From Paenibacillus_E qinlingensis_A (GTDB lineage Bacteria > Bacillota > Bacilli > Paenibacillales > NBRC-103111), in assembly GCF_031455095.1 (NCBI RefSeq), contig NZ_JAVDSB010000014.1, forward strand, positions 62,001 through 126,000: 64,000 bases of DNA, in the 5' to 3' direction. The translations under genes were made by a program, and so were the position numbers. Below are positions 1 through 7,879 of this stretch, piece by piece. How positions within the stretch are numbered: position 1 is the first letter of the stretch; every line of letters begins with the position of its first letter. Under the pieces are notes generated by a model that was given only the letters and a program-made list of their open reading frames with translations, was not told the origin of the DNA and did not search any database.

Positions 1-779
1 CACTCAAACTGGATGTCATTCTTGATCCTGAGCATCCCCCGAAGAAACACAGACATTTTTCAGAAATCGTCAATGCCATTCAAAAAGCAGAATTTAATGA
101 GCGTGTTACCGCACTAAGCTTGGCTATTTTCGAAAAAATTGCAATTGCCGAAGCTAAAATTCACGGGACTCCTATTGAAAAAGTGCATTTTCATGAAGTC
201 GGTGCCATTGATTCTATCGTCGATATCGTAGGTGTTGCATTAGCCATCGACTCCTTGCAAATCGAACGTATTTTCTCCTCTCCAGTGCCACTTGGATCTG
301 GTACCATACATATTGATCATGGTATTTATCCAGTACCCGCTCCGGCCACGTTGGAGATGATGAAAGGCGTACCTATCGCTTCAACTCCTTATAGTTTAGA
401 AATGACAACGCCTACAGGAGCCGGTATTATTTCGGGAATTGTAGATGAATTCTCCAAAAGCTTCCCACCCATGGTAGTTGATCATATTGGCTATGGCGCA
501 GGCACAAGAGACTTGCCTAAGCAACCTAATGTACTGCGTGTAGTAGTTGGTAAAATCGACCCCTTAATTGGAAAATGGCAAGTAAGTCATGAGCATCTGG
601 CACATGATCATAGCCATGAAAATGCGCATACACACGATGACCATCACCACCATCATGACCATTCTCACAGTCACGATCATAGTCATGATCACAAACACGA
701 ACACCATCACGACCATCATCATGGTCACTCTCATTCTCACACGCACCAAGGCGATGCTACTCCCGGTACGCCACAGTAA
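1..779 (+). CDS. larC: LarC N-terminal half (LarC1), nickel pincer cofactor synthesis, 5' truncated by window
   Basis: The frame is open from base 3 at the left edge, so the true start lies outside the window. The protein reads KHRHFSEIVNAIQ, then KVHFHEVGAIDSIVDIVG and TPTGAGII, which are typical of LarC (formerly DUF111), the CTP-dependent enzyme that inserts nickel into the pincer cofactor of lactate racemase-type enzymes. It stops just after the segment ending PNVLRVVVGKID, the usual end of LarC1, and then carries a strikingly histidine-rich tail of about 50 residues (HDHSH/HHHDH runs) that probably binds nickel. The second LarC domain is not fused here. It is encoded convergently 20 bases downstream on the other strand. 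Family assignment is firm; the role of the tail is inference. Confidence 0.9.
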   Translation, partial: LKLDVILDPEHPPKKHRHFSEIVNAIQKAEFNERVTALSLAIFEKIAIAEAKIHGTPIEKVHFHEVGAIDSIVDIVGVALAIDSLQIERIFSSPVPLGSGTIHIDHGIYPVPAPATLEMMKGVPIASTPYSLEMTTPTGAGIISGIVDEFSKSFPPMVVDHIGYGAGTRDLPKQPNVLRVVVGKIDPLIGKWQVSHEHLAHDHSHENAHTHDDHHHHHDHSHSHDHSHDHKHEHHHDHHHGHSHSHTHQGDATPGTPQ

Positions 780-786
780 TAAGATA

Positions 787-820
787 AAACGCCCTTCCAT
801 CACAGTGGAAGAGCGTTTTT
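787..820. terminator. Bidirectional terminator between larC halves
   Basis: An interrupted stem (AACGC..TTCCA pairing with TGGAA..GCGTT) is followed by seven T on the plus strand and preceded by an A-rich run. It sits between two convergent stops and overlaps the last codons of the minus-strand gene. Confidence 0.75.
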
Positions 821-1294
821 TTGTCTTAGTTGTTGCATAAACAACAACCTAACTTCCTCATAGACCATCTTTAGAGGAACTTCATGCAGCCTTGCCACTT
901 GTTCACATTCCTTAAATTCAGGTGCAAATTGCACTAATTTCCCAGCATGATAGCCCACCTTTACGGTTAAAGTCCCCCAAGGCGTCTCCACGTGTTCGAA
1001 TTCTCTTGCCAATCGATGACACGATGCCCGCATATAGCGAATACCCAGTGTCGTAGTTTCGCTAAAAATAACCTCCTCAATGGAAGATAATCGTTCCTCA
1101 TCCACAAGCACATTCAACATGATGCCTGGACGTCCTCTTTTCATAATAATAGGCACCATGTAAACATCATTTGCACCTGCGTCAAAAAGCTTATCCATCA
1201 CATAAGTCATCCACTCTGGATTTACATCATCCAAATTAGCTTGAACAACTAGCATGTCATCGTCAACATGTTCTTCTCTATGGTTAAAAGTCAC
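800..1294 (-). CDS. larC: LarC C-terminal half (LarC2), encoded as separate inverted gene
   Basis: About 164 residues. It begins near VVQANLDDVNPEWMTYVMDKL and continues with MKRGRPGIMLNVL, SETTTLGIRY and VETPWGTLTVKV, which match the second domain of LarC, including the NIDDMNPE-like and ETTT-(I/L)G-R-R motifs. In most bacteria this follows LarC1 directly or after a ribosomal frameshift (Lactobacillus plantarum). Here it is a free-standing gene on the opposite strand, tail to tail with LarC1. The start chosen is GTG at 1294, because AGAGGTGG lies a few bases upstream; an in-frame GTG at 1303 falls inside that ribosome binding site. The two halves presumably assemble in trans. Confidence 0.85.
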   Translation of the reverse strand: MTFNHREEHVDDDMLVVQANLDDVNPEWMTYVMDKLFDAGANDVYMVPIIMKRGRPGIMLNVLVDEERLSSIEEVIFSETTTLGIRYMRASCHRLAREFEHVETPWGTLTVKVGYHAGKLVQFAPEFKECEQVARLHEVPLKMVYEEVRLLFMQQLRQKNALPL

Positions 1295-1410
1295 TATTCC
1301 CACCTCTTATTGGCATCATAGCAAATTTCCCGGTGCAACGAAAGATCGAAGGATAAACAACCAAATATCCGTACATCCTAAGAACTAACATTTCAGGAAG
1401 GATGATAGAG

Positions 1411-2457
1411 ATGCAAAGTAGAGCATTTTGGTCAAAGGTTCTCGTCCTTAGCCTCCTCCTATCAGCAATCACACCAACACCTTTTTCACACCTAGACCCA
1501 TCACATGCAATGGCTAATGACCAGATTGCTCCAACGCCGAGTTCCCAACCCACGAAGTATACACAAGAAGAACGAAAGGAACTTTTTGAAAAAATAGGTT
1601 TACTCACGGGTATCCCTTGGACCTACTTAGCTGCTGTTGATCAATATGAGAAAACAATGAATACCGTAAAGAAACGAACCGTACAACAACGCATGACAAA
1701 TATTTATTTCTCCGAACAAATTTGGGCAGGCATGCTCAACCCAGATCCTCAAGACACTAATCTGAAAAACATCTCCTTTTTCCATGGCGTTGGCCGGGAT
1801 GGATCGGGGGATGGTCTTGCAGAACGTACCAACGATTTAGATGTATTAGCGGCAATGGCTGCCATCTTAAGCAACAATGGGACTAGAGTTGATAACTTAC
1901 AAATTAACCTCTGGAATTACTACCAAAATGCACGAAGCGTGGAGCGAATCCGACAATTCACTGCCATTTATGAGTCTTTGGGCAGCCTAGAGGCAAATAC
2001 GCACGCTTTCCCTCTACCTGTAACCTCCAACTACTCGTATCGCAGCACCTGGGGGGATAGTCGCGGTTGGGGTGGACATCGGACCCATGAAGGTACAGAT
2101 CTTTTTGCCGGCTACGGGGTCCCTGTAAGAAGCACCTGTTACGGCATCGTTGAAATAAAAGGATGGAATCCCTACGGGGGCTGGCGAATTGGTATTCGCG
2201 ATCTAAATAACATCTATCACTATTACGCCCACCTATCTGGATTTCAAAAAACCATTAAAATCAATGACATCGTCAAACCCGGACAAACCCTTGGTTGGGT
2301 TGGCAGCTCTGGGTATGGGAAACCTGGTACTTCCGGCAAATTCCCGCCTCATCTTCATTTTGGACTGTATCGCGATAATGGGGCAACAGAGTGGAGTTAT
2401 GATCCTTATCCGTCCTTACGCAGATGGGAGCGCGAAGATCGAAGCAAAAAGAAGTAA
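1411..2457 (+). CDS. lytH: LytH-like M23 endopeptidase (spore cortex L-Ala-D-Glu peptidase)
   Basis: The protein has a signal peptide (about residues 1-34), a long N-terminal region (FEKIGLLTGIPWTYLAAVDQYE, DGSGDGLAERTNDLDVL) and a C-terminal LytM/M23 zinc peptidase domain. The zinc ligands are visible as HEGTD (His226, Asp230) and HLHFG (His314, His316). The sequence closely resembles Bacillus subtilis LytH as I remember it, a sporulation enzyme that trims cortex stem peptides, and lytH is likewise a neighbour of yunB there. AGGAAGG at 1395-1401 supports ATG 1411 rather than ATG 1402, which touches the Shine-Dalgarno. A terminator shared with yunB follows. Confidence 0.88.
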   Translation: MQSRAFWSKVLVLSLLLSAITPTPFSHLDPSHAMANDQIAPTPSSQPTKYTQEERKELFEKIGLLTGIPWTYLAAVDQYEKTMNTVKKRTVQQRMTNIYFSEQIWAGMLNPDPQDTNLKNISFFHGVGRDGSGDGLAERTNDLDVLAAMAAILSNNGTRVDNLQINLWNYYQNARSVERIRQFTAIYESLGSLEANTHAFPLPVTSNYSYRSTWGDSRGWGGHRTHEGTDLFAGYGVPVRSTCYGIVEIKGWNPYGGWRIGIRDLNNIYHYYAHLSGFQKTIKINDIVKPGQTLGWVGSSGYGKPGTSGKFPPHLHFGLYRDNGATEWSYDPYPSLRRWEREDRSKKK

Positions 2458-2487
2458 CCTCCCTTTTGGGTGAGTTACTTCTTTTTA
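2449..2487. terminator. Bidirectional terminator lytH/yunB
   Basis: Ten-base stem (AAGAAGTAAC with GTTACTTCTT) with a small inner CCC/GGG pairing, T-rich on the plus side and A-rich on the other, between convergent stops. Confidence 0.85.
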
Positions 2488-2491
2488 TTTA

Positions 2492-3256
2492 TTATTTGGT
2501 AACTCCCTCCTTAGGGAGAGCACTCGTAGTCCCTGAATTAGGAATTGTCGGTAAAGTTATACTTGGCGGGCTGCCTTCCTTCGAACTTCCCACAGGATTT
2601 CCCTTATTATCATAATAATAAGTAGGAACATCCCCGACTACAAGCGAGTAGGAAATTGGTATCTCCGTTTCTACAATTTCCGTTTCCGAATCAAACGGGA
2701 TAATAACAGAAACCTCAGCAATAATGCGCACATACACTTCAAACATCACCATATTAATGCCAACATTTTGCGTACGTGTATGCAAATCCACCTTCACACT
2801 TCCCACTGGAAGCAATCTAATCGGAATATCGGGTCCAAAAGAAGCCAAAATCGCACTATTCATCGCTTGCCCGATGGGTATATGATCAGAAATTGTTTCC
2901 AAACCATTCAGCTCACCTTGCACCGTTTTAATAGCTTCCGAAGTAATCCGCATATGCTCATTATAATTCAACATGAAACCCGTAATTTTATTGTTTTTAT
3001 CCATTTTCCAATCAATCAACTGCTCAGCATTCGCTCCTCCTGCAACATGTTCGGCAATCGCACTATTAATCGCCTGAGTTGCAATCTGCTTAACCCTCAC
3101 CTTGGCCAAATTCATTAAAGGTGGTCTAATATTCCGTTCTACAAAGATAAAAAACTGTACACAAAACAAGACAAAGATGAGCAGACCGATCCACAGTACC
3201 TTTTTCCGGCTTGTTTTCACAGTTGGTCTGCTTCTCCACCGTCGCCTCTGCAGCAT
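2492..3256 (-). CDS. yunB: Sporulation protein YunB
   Basis: 254 residues with a basic N-terminus, one membrane segment (about residues 21-40, VLWIGLLIFVLFCVQFFIFV) and a conserved external domain containing INSAIAEHV, DKNNKITGFMLNYNEHMRITSEA and GPDIPIRLLPVGSVKVDLHTRTQNVGIN. These are hallmarks of YunB, a sporulation protein of unknown biochemical role. The C-terminal 35 residues are Pro/Ser/Gly rich and look disordered. The gene is convergent with lytH, matching the lytH-yunB neighbourhood of Bacillus. Confidence 0.88.
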   Translation of the reverse strand: MLQRRRWRSRPTVKTSRKKVLWIGLLIFVLFCVQFFIFVERNIRPPLMNLAKVRVKQIATQAINSAIAEHVAGGANAEQLIDWKMDKNNKITGFMLNYNEHMRITSEAIKTVQGELNGLETISDHIPIGQAMNSAILASFGPDIPIRLLPVGSVKVDLHTRTQNVGINMVMFEVYVRIIAEVSVIIPFDSETEIVETEIPISYSLVVGDVPTYYYDNKGNPVGSSKEGSPPSITLPTIPNSGTTSALPKEGVTK

Positions 3257-3425
3257 TCTGTTCCCCCTTTCTCTATTACCCCGTTCCTGTTATAGCGCCA
3301 AATTCATTAGTACTACCTTATGCGGACATGACCTAAAAAAGAAGAAAACACATTCCTACATCCCGCGTGTATCACGACACTATTAGGTCACAATTCTCCC
3401 CCAATAACTTCGACTAACTCCTCCT

Positions 3426-3485
3426 CTCATTCTCATTCTCATTCTCATTCTCATTCTCATTCTCTTCCTCTTCCTCTTCCTCTTC
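3426..3485. repeat. Hexanucleotide tandem repeat (CTCATT)6(CTCTTC)4
   Basis: Six perfect copies of CTCATT run into four perfect copies of CTCTTC, a 60-base pyrimidine-only-plus-A tract in the 446-base gap between yunB and the transposase remnant. No convincing gene uses either strand: the minus-strand GAG/GAA/AAT frame ends within a few codons. Elsewhere in this gap I see only a spaced inverted repeat (GACCTAA near 3331, TTAGGTC near 3383) and the promoter listed next. Confidence 0.9.
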
Positions 3486-3624
3486 GATTTTCCAATACCT
3501 ACGCCAATTCCTGTCAACTTTTTTACCTTGCCCCCCACTCAACTTGCTTATCTCAATTTACATCTCGCTATCACCACTATCCCTTTGACTCAGAAATAAC
3601 TTTCAAGAAAAAAATCCCAAATTA

Positions 3625-3653
3625 TTGAAATACGATCATATGTTTGATATAAT
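3625..3653 (+). promoter_or_regulatory. SigmaA-type promoter ahead of transposase remnant
   Basis: TTGAAA (3625-3630), 17-base spacer, TATAAT (3648-3653), about 50 bases before the ATG at 3703; a GGGAGG ribosome binding site follows. Confidence 0.7.
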
Positions 3654-3702
3654 GAAATAGGAACAAACGTTTCCATTTCATGCAGTTGGGAGGATAGATG
3701 TC

Positions 3703-4571
3703 ATGAACATTTCTAGCTGGTCCCTTGAGCAATTTCACTCACATTTCTCCTCGGAAGACGCCTGCATTCTATACCTATATCAATCTAAGTGGCCGACAGG
3801 TTTTTGCTGTCCACGTTGTGATCATCGACATGCATACATTACTACTACCAGACGATTACCCTTATATGAATGTTCTAACTGTCGACATCAGGTGTCACTG
3901 CTCGCGGGAACGATTATGGAGGGCTCGAGAACACAACTTTGCAAATGGTTGCTGGCTATATTTTTGGTTTCGCGCACTCATATTGGCACAACAGCTACAG
4001 AGCTGTCCCAGCTTATTAAGGTTACTTACAAAACAGCCTGGCTAATCCTCCAAAAAATTCGCACTTCCATTCAGCAGGCAGATAACCACTGTCCGCTAAC
4101 TGGATCTATTCTGATTAACTCTGCTATATATGGACGCCCATTTAATCCAACAGTCCATAGACATCCCCAAGAACAGCTACTTCTTATCGGCTCTTCGATA
4201 GATCAAGCTGCGATTTCAACTATGATTAAAATTAAACATGTAATACCTAATCAACCTCATACCAAACATATAACAAAGTCCGATACTTACAGCTTTCAAC
4301 AAAAACATATTGATCCTATGGTAGAAACAATCGAATTGGTTACAGGCTTTTATACATCAAAAAAACAACGCCCCCTTCTCGAATTCGCAAAACAGGTTAG
4401 CACTTGGCTTAGCACTACCTTCACGGTATCGGACCTAAATATCTTCAAACGTATTTGGACGAATTCTGCTATCGTATCAATCTGATTAAGTCTGATACTC
4501 CTGTTTTTGAACATCTGGTCAAAACCTGTATGAATAATTCTAGAACCAGCAACCCCTCTACTACGAAATAA
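3703..4571 (+). pseudogene. Frameshifted, catalytically degenerate IS1595-like transposase
   Basis: The first 240 codons carry an N-terminal zinc ribbon (CPRCDHRHA ... YECSNCRHQVSLLAGT) and the KTAWLILQKIR segment typical of IS1595/IS1016-type transposases. The expected DExxxGG catalytic motif is replaced by NSAIYGRP, so the first catalytic Asp is absent. At about 4421-4424 one base is missing: the downstream frame reads GPKYLQTYLDEFCYRINL and FEHLVKTCMNN to a stop at 4569-4571, which is the expected C-terminus, whereas the upstream frame stops at 4485. No terminal inverted repeats were recognised. I recall similar NAATYGRPYNPTVH-type proteins in Paenibacillus, so the loss of the Asp may predate the frameshift. 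Confidence 0.8.
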
Positions 4572-4706
4572 CACATCGTATGCTTCCTACACAGATCAAA
4601 ATTCTACACTTTCTTCTTTAAATTGCTTTCAGTTCATTTCACTAATTACACTACCTCACTCTCTTTAAGTCCATTTCGATGTAACATTGCTTTCTATCTC
4701 ATCTAT

Positions 4707-4866
4707 TCCGTTTCTCCATTACTTGCTTAACACCATCCAGTCCGTTTCTCCATTACTTGCAACCTCATTCAATCCGTTTCTCCAAATTACTTGCTTAACC
4801 TCATTCAATCCGTTTCTCCATTACTTGCTTAACCTCGTTCAATCCGTTTTTCCATTACTCGCTAAA
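4707..4866. repeat. Five-copy ~34-bp tandem repeat
   Basis: Units begin with TCCGTTTCTCCATTACTTGC at 4707, 4741, 4773, 4809 and 4843, giving periods of 34, 32, 36 and 34. All three frames are interrupted or low-complexity, so this is a non-coding minisatellite. The stretch 4572-4706 before it is AT/CT rich with no gene seen. Confidence 0.85.
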
Positions 4867-5165
4867 CCACATCCCGTTGTTCACGAGTAGCAAAATTGAA
4901 GTATTCTCGACCCGTGATCTCTTTCTGAGCTATAGGGATAGTGCCAAGGGTAAACAGTGAAAAATTACTTGGTCCCGTTAGTAGCGAAGCGCTAGAGCTT
5001 GAGGTAGAACCTTTCGCGGGGCGTGCTTTGATGTTCGCGGCAGGACTTCCCGTGGAGGTGCCGTGGTGCTTGCTGTGGAGGGCTGCAGCAGGGCTTACTG
5101 TGGAAGGCGCACCAAATAGACGGAGACATGGCGAGGCTTCCCTCAGAGGGCGCGGTGGGGCTTGT
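4867..5165. other. Gap with no supported gene, locally GC-rich
   Basis: The segment from about 4975 to 5165 is noticeably richer in G than its surroundings. Open frames exist on both strands, but none has a recognisable family, a good ribosome binding site, or independence from the terminator that follows. I see nothing functional that I can defend. Confidence 0.5.
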
Positions 5166-5209
5166 ACAAAAAAGCTCTCAGTACCATCACGCGGATGGAA
5201 TGAGAGCTT
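5166..5209 (-). terminator. Terminator of the secreted-paralogue operon
   Basis: On the minus strand AAGCTCTCA pairs with TGAGAGCTT around an inner CCATC/GATGG pairing, followed by six T. It lies about 20 bases after the stop of the 5231 gene. Confidence 0.85.
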
Positions 5210-5230
5210 CAGGATTAAAGGCATTTTTCT

Positions 5231-6883
5231 TTAACGAGTTGATGGAATGAGCGCAGTGCCTCCAAGTCCGCTTGGGGTGCTGCTAGTTTTGGAGAGGGCG
5301 ATTTTGTCGACCATGGCGCCGTCTTCCCGCACTTTGATGTATAGCGTATGTGTGCCAGTTGAAAGTGAGATGGAACTGCTTGGTTTTTTCCAAGCCCAGC
5401 TACCAGCGCTTCCCGTTGTTACTTGGTAGTTACTGCCTGAATCAACGGCTACGTTGAAGCTATCCGAGCTGCCATCTGGACCTTGGGAAAGCAAGTAAAT
5501 GTAGAAAGAACCGCCATTTGTGACTTCAAGGTCATATTTGAGGTAATTGGAATCACTATCTCCAGATCCATTAGGTGTTTGCATGTTAGCTGTTCCGGAG
5601 CATGCCGTACAAGTCGCTTGTGTGAATGTGCCTGTTTTTGCTGTGAAAGTCTCGGCTTCTAGATACGAAACGACACTTCCATTTACGTTGTAGTAAAGTG
5701 ATCCTGTACCAGTGCCGCCACTTGCAAGTGTTGTGACTGCTGCAGTCGTGCTAGCTGCAGAAGCATTTCCTGCCGCGTCTTTGGCAATGACGGTGTAGCT
5801 GTACGCTGTCGATGCTGTTAATCCTGAATCACTATAGCTTGCCGTTGATGATGTTCCGATTTTGGAACCGTTACGAAAAATATCGTAGCTAGTTACTGCG
5901 ACGTTGTCTGTCGATGCAGTCCAGTTCAACTGAACTTGAGAGCTGGACGTTGCGGCAGCGCTCAATCCAGCTGGTACGGAAGGAGCTGAGGTATCTGGCG
6001 TTTGGGCTACAGGTGCATAACGCTCCATAATTAAGCTTGTTTTGAGGACGTCAGACTGCACTAACCAGCCTTTTGTAGATAGTACATTCATTAATGCTGT
6101 ACGTACACTCGTTGCCTCGCTTAGACTGTCTGTCTTAAAGGAAGCTTCCACAATGTCTTCAGTTCCTGTTTTTGCTGCATTGAGGATGGTCCATACTTCG
6201 ATATCGAGATCCAAATCCTCATAGGTACCTTCGTAACGTTTAAAATCAATAGGACCATAAATAACTGAGTTATTCAATTGCGTTGTTCCCCAACCTGAGC
6301 TGGTCCAGTTTTTAAATTGGCTTGGCGCATTGGAAACAGAAACGGAGCGTGATGTTGCCAAGTTTGGCGCATTCAATCCGCTACCACTGTAGCCCGATAC
6401 GGTCACGTCTTTTTCATACTGGACGCTTAAGGTTTGTTTACTATAGGTCCAGTCCACCTGGAACTCAAATCCGGAAGCCGAGCTATTTAAACCATCGTTC
6501 GCTGCTGTTGTTAACGCACCGTTAATATCTCCATTGGTGATCGGGTAGCGCTTTTTGTATTGGAATTGGTGTGTGCTGTCGCTGCTTTTTTTACGAATAC
6601 GATCACTCCAGCCTTGTGCATCCAGTGCTCCTGTCGCTGTGTCCATGTATTGAACACGATAAGCTTTGGAGGAAGAACCGGTCGAAAATTGGCTGCGTAC
6701 GCTGCTGATCAAGTTATGGCTGGAATCCACGACGATACTAGGATTTAAGTTAAATTTAACCTCATAGTTCGGTGTACCGTTGGCAGCAGAAGCCTGTTGA
6801 GGACTAAGAATGCCACCTGTTAAAAGCAAAGCCGCTGCGGTTGAAGCCATGATTACTTTGGACATTTTATGAGCTTGGAACAT
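5231..6883 (-). CDS. Secreted modular protein: paralogous N-terminal domain, FN3, CBM-like domain
   Basis: Signal peptide ending near QQASA, then a ~230-residue domain (YEVKFNLNPSIVVDSS, YMDTATGALDAQGWSDRIRKK, YKKRYPI, DIEVWTILNAAKTGTEDIVEASFKT) shared with the preceding gene. A fibronectin type III domain follows (SAPSVPAGLSAAA ... TAYSYTVIAKDAAGNAS) and then a C-terminal module resembling family 6/35 carbohydrate-binding domains (YLEAETF ... LSTGTHTLYIKVREDGAMVDKIAL). No catalytic motif is recognised. The DT..L...G...RIRK...KKRY pattern is faintly reminiscent of the CYTH/VTC fold, but that is only a hint. GGAGATGAG supports ATG 6883; in-frame ATGs at 6901 and 6895 have no separate ribosome binding site. 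It is second in a two-gene operon. Confidence 0.7.
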   Translation of the reverse strand: MFQAHKMSKVIMASTAAALLLTGGILSPQQASAANGTPNYEVKFNLNPSIVVDSSHNLISSVRSQFSTGSSSKAYRVQYMDTATGALDAQGWSDRIRKKSSDSTHQFQYKKRYPITNGDINGALTTAANDGLNSSASGFEFQVDWTYSKQTLSVQYEKDVTVSGYSGSGLNAPNLATSRSVSVSNAPSQFKNWTSSGWGTTQLNNSVIYGPIDFKRYEGTYEDLDLDIEVWTILNAAKTGTEDIVEASFKTDSLSEATSVRTALMNVLSTKGWLVQSDVLKTSLIMERYAPVAQTPDTSAPSVPAGLSAAATSSSQVQLNWTASTDNVAVTSYDIFRNGSKIGTSSTASYSDSGLTASTAYSYTVIAKDAAGNASAASTTAAVTTLASGGTGTGSLYYNVNGSVVSYLEAETFTAKTGTFTQATCTACSGTANMQTPNGSGDSDSNYLKYDLEVTNGGSFYIYLLSQGPDGSSDSFNVAVDSGSNYQVTTGSAGSWAWKKPSSSISLSTGTHTLYIKVREDGAMVDKIALSKTSSTPSGLGGTALIPSTR

Positions 6884-6908
6884 TGAATTACTCATCTCCA
6901 TTCGTTAT

Positions 6909-7772
6909 TTAGTAACGATCCATAATTAATTGTGTCTTCAAGGAATCTTGCGCTAGAAACCAACCTTTTCCTTGTAGGTAGGTAATTAACTCGTCATGTT
7001 TGGTAGATGCTGTCGTCTGGCTAGTGGTTTTGAAGGAAGCTTCCACGACGTATTCAGTGCCTGTCCCCGCCGCATTCTTTATTGGCCAAACTTCAATATA
7101 CAACTGCAATCCACTCCATGTACCAATGGATCGTTTAGCAAGGATTGGACCAAAAACTCTTGAAGTCGAAAGCTTATTAGTTCCCCAACCGCTAGAAACC
7201 CAGTTGTTGAATTTATCAGGTGCATTATTTATGAGTAAACTGCGTGAATCCGCAAGATTAGGTAGATCCATTCCGCTATAGCCCGATTTACTTCCTTGTT
7301 TCGAACGAGTGATACTAAGTGTTTTCTTCTGGTAGCCCCACTCAATTTGCGCCTCGTAGCCTGTATCCCCTGAGTTAAATCCTTGTTGATTAGCCAATGT
7401 GAGCGCTCCGTTAATGTCACTTCCCGTTATGGCATATCTCTTTTTATAACTAAGTTCAAAATCACTTTCTCCTTCTGTCTTACGAATACGTGGACTCCAT
7501 CCATTGTTATAGATGTCTTTATTGCTGGTATCTAGGAATTCTACGTTCATTTTGGTAACGGTATCCGGCATACCAAATGCTGATCTCACACTACTCGTCA
7601 ACTTGAAATCAGTTCCAAGTACGACACTTGGATTCAGAAGAAGCTTTACTTCGTAATCTGGAACCATGTTGCTTGCTGCACTTGCTGACTGTGGTGCCGC
7701 ACCGATACTCGCAATTAAGCTAGTCCCAACTACAGCTGCCATTATGACAGTCATTGCCTTTTTCCTAAACAT
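6909..7772 (-). CDS. Secreted single-domain paralogue of the downstream modular protein
   Basis: About 287 residues: signal peptide (to about SASA) plus the same domain as the first half of the following gene. Shared blocks are YEVKLLLNPSVVLG / YEVKFNLNPSIVVD, FLDTSN..NNGWSPRIRK / YMDTAT..AQGWSDRIRK, SYKKRYAI, NNAPDKFNNWVSSGWGTNKL, EVWPIKNAAGTGTEYVVEASFKT and a C-terminal SLKTQLIMDRY. It ends only 25 bases before the downstream start, so the pair looks like a tandem duplication in one operon. The start is ATG 7772, with GAGGAG eight bases upstream. Function unknown; the copied C-terminal LIM(D/E)RY shows the domain boundary. Confidence 0.7.
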   Translation of the reverse strand: MFRKKAMTVIMAAVVGTSLIASIGAAPQSASAASNMVPDYEVKLLLNPSVVLGTDFKLTSSVRSAFGMPDTVTKMNVEFLDTSNKDIYNNGWSPRIRKTEGESDFELSYKKRYAITGSDINGALTLANQQGFNSGDTGYEAQIEWGYQKKTLSITRSKQGSKSGYSGMDLPNLADSRSLLINNAPDKFNNWVSSGWGTNKLSTSRVFGPILAKRSIGTWSGLQLYIEVWPIKNAAGTGTEYVVEASFKTTSQTTASTKHDELITYLQGKGWFLAQDSLKTQLIMDRY

Positions 7773-7879
7773 CACTTCATCTCCTCTACGATTCTGGAAA
7801 GTTTTTCCCTTACAGAACTGAGCATAAAGGTGATTTGTTTGTAGATTGTCATCTGGGTTTGTGCTTTTTGTAAATAGGA

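Noticed and set aside
564..840. Open frames opposite or out of frame with the His-rich tail of LarC1
   Set aside because: They are low-complexity by-products of the CAT/CAC repeats and have no ribosome binding site.
4687..4890. 67-residue open frame over the minisatellite
   Set aside because: It only translates the repeats (PLLHYLL-like units) and has no ribosome binding site.
4862..5234. Roughly 100-120 residue open frames on both strands
   Set aside because: No family resemblance, one contains the terminator of the neighbouring operon, and composition-driven openness explains them.
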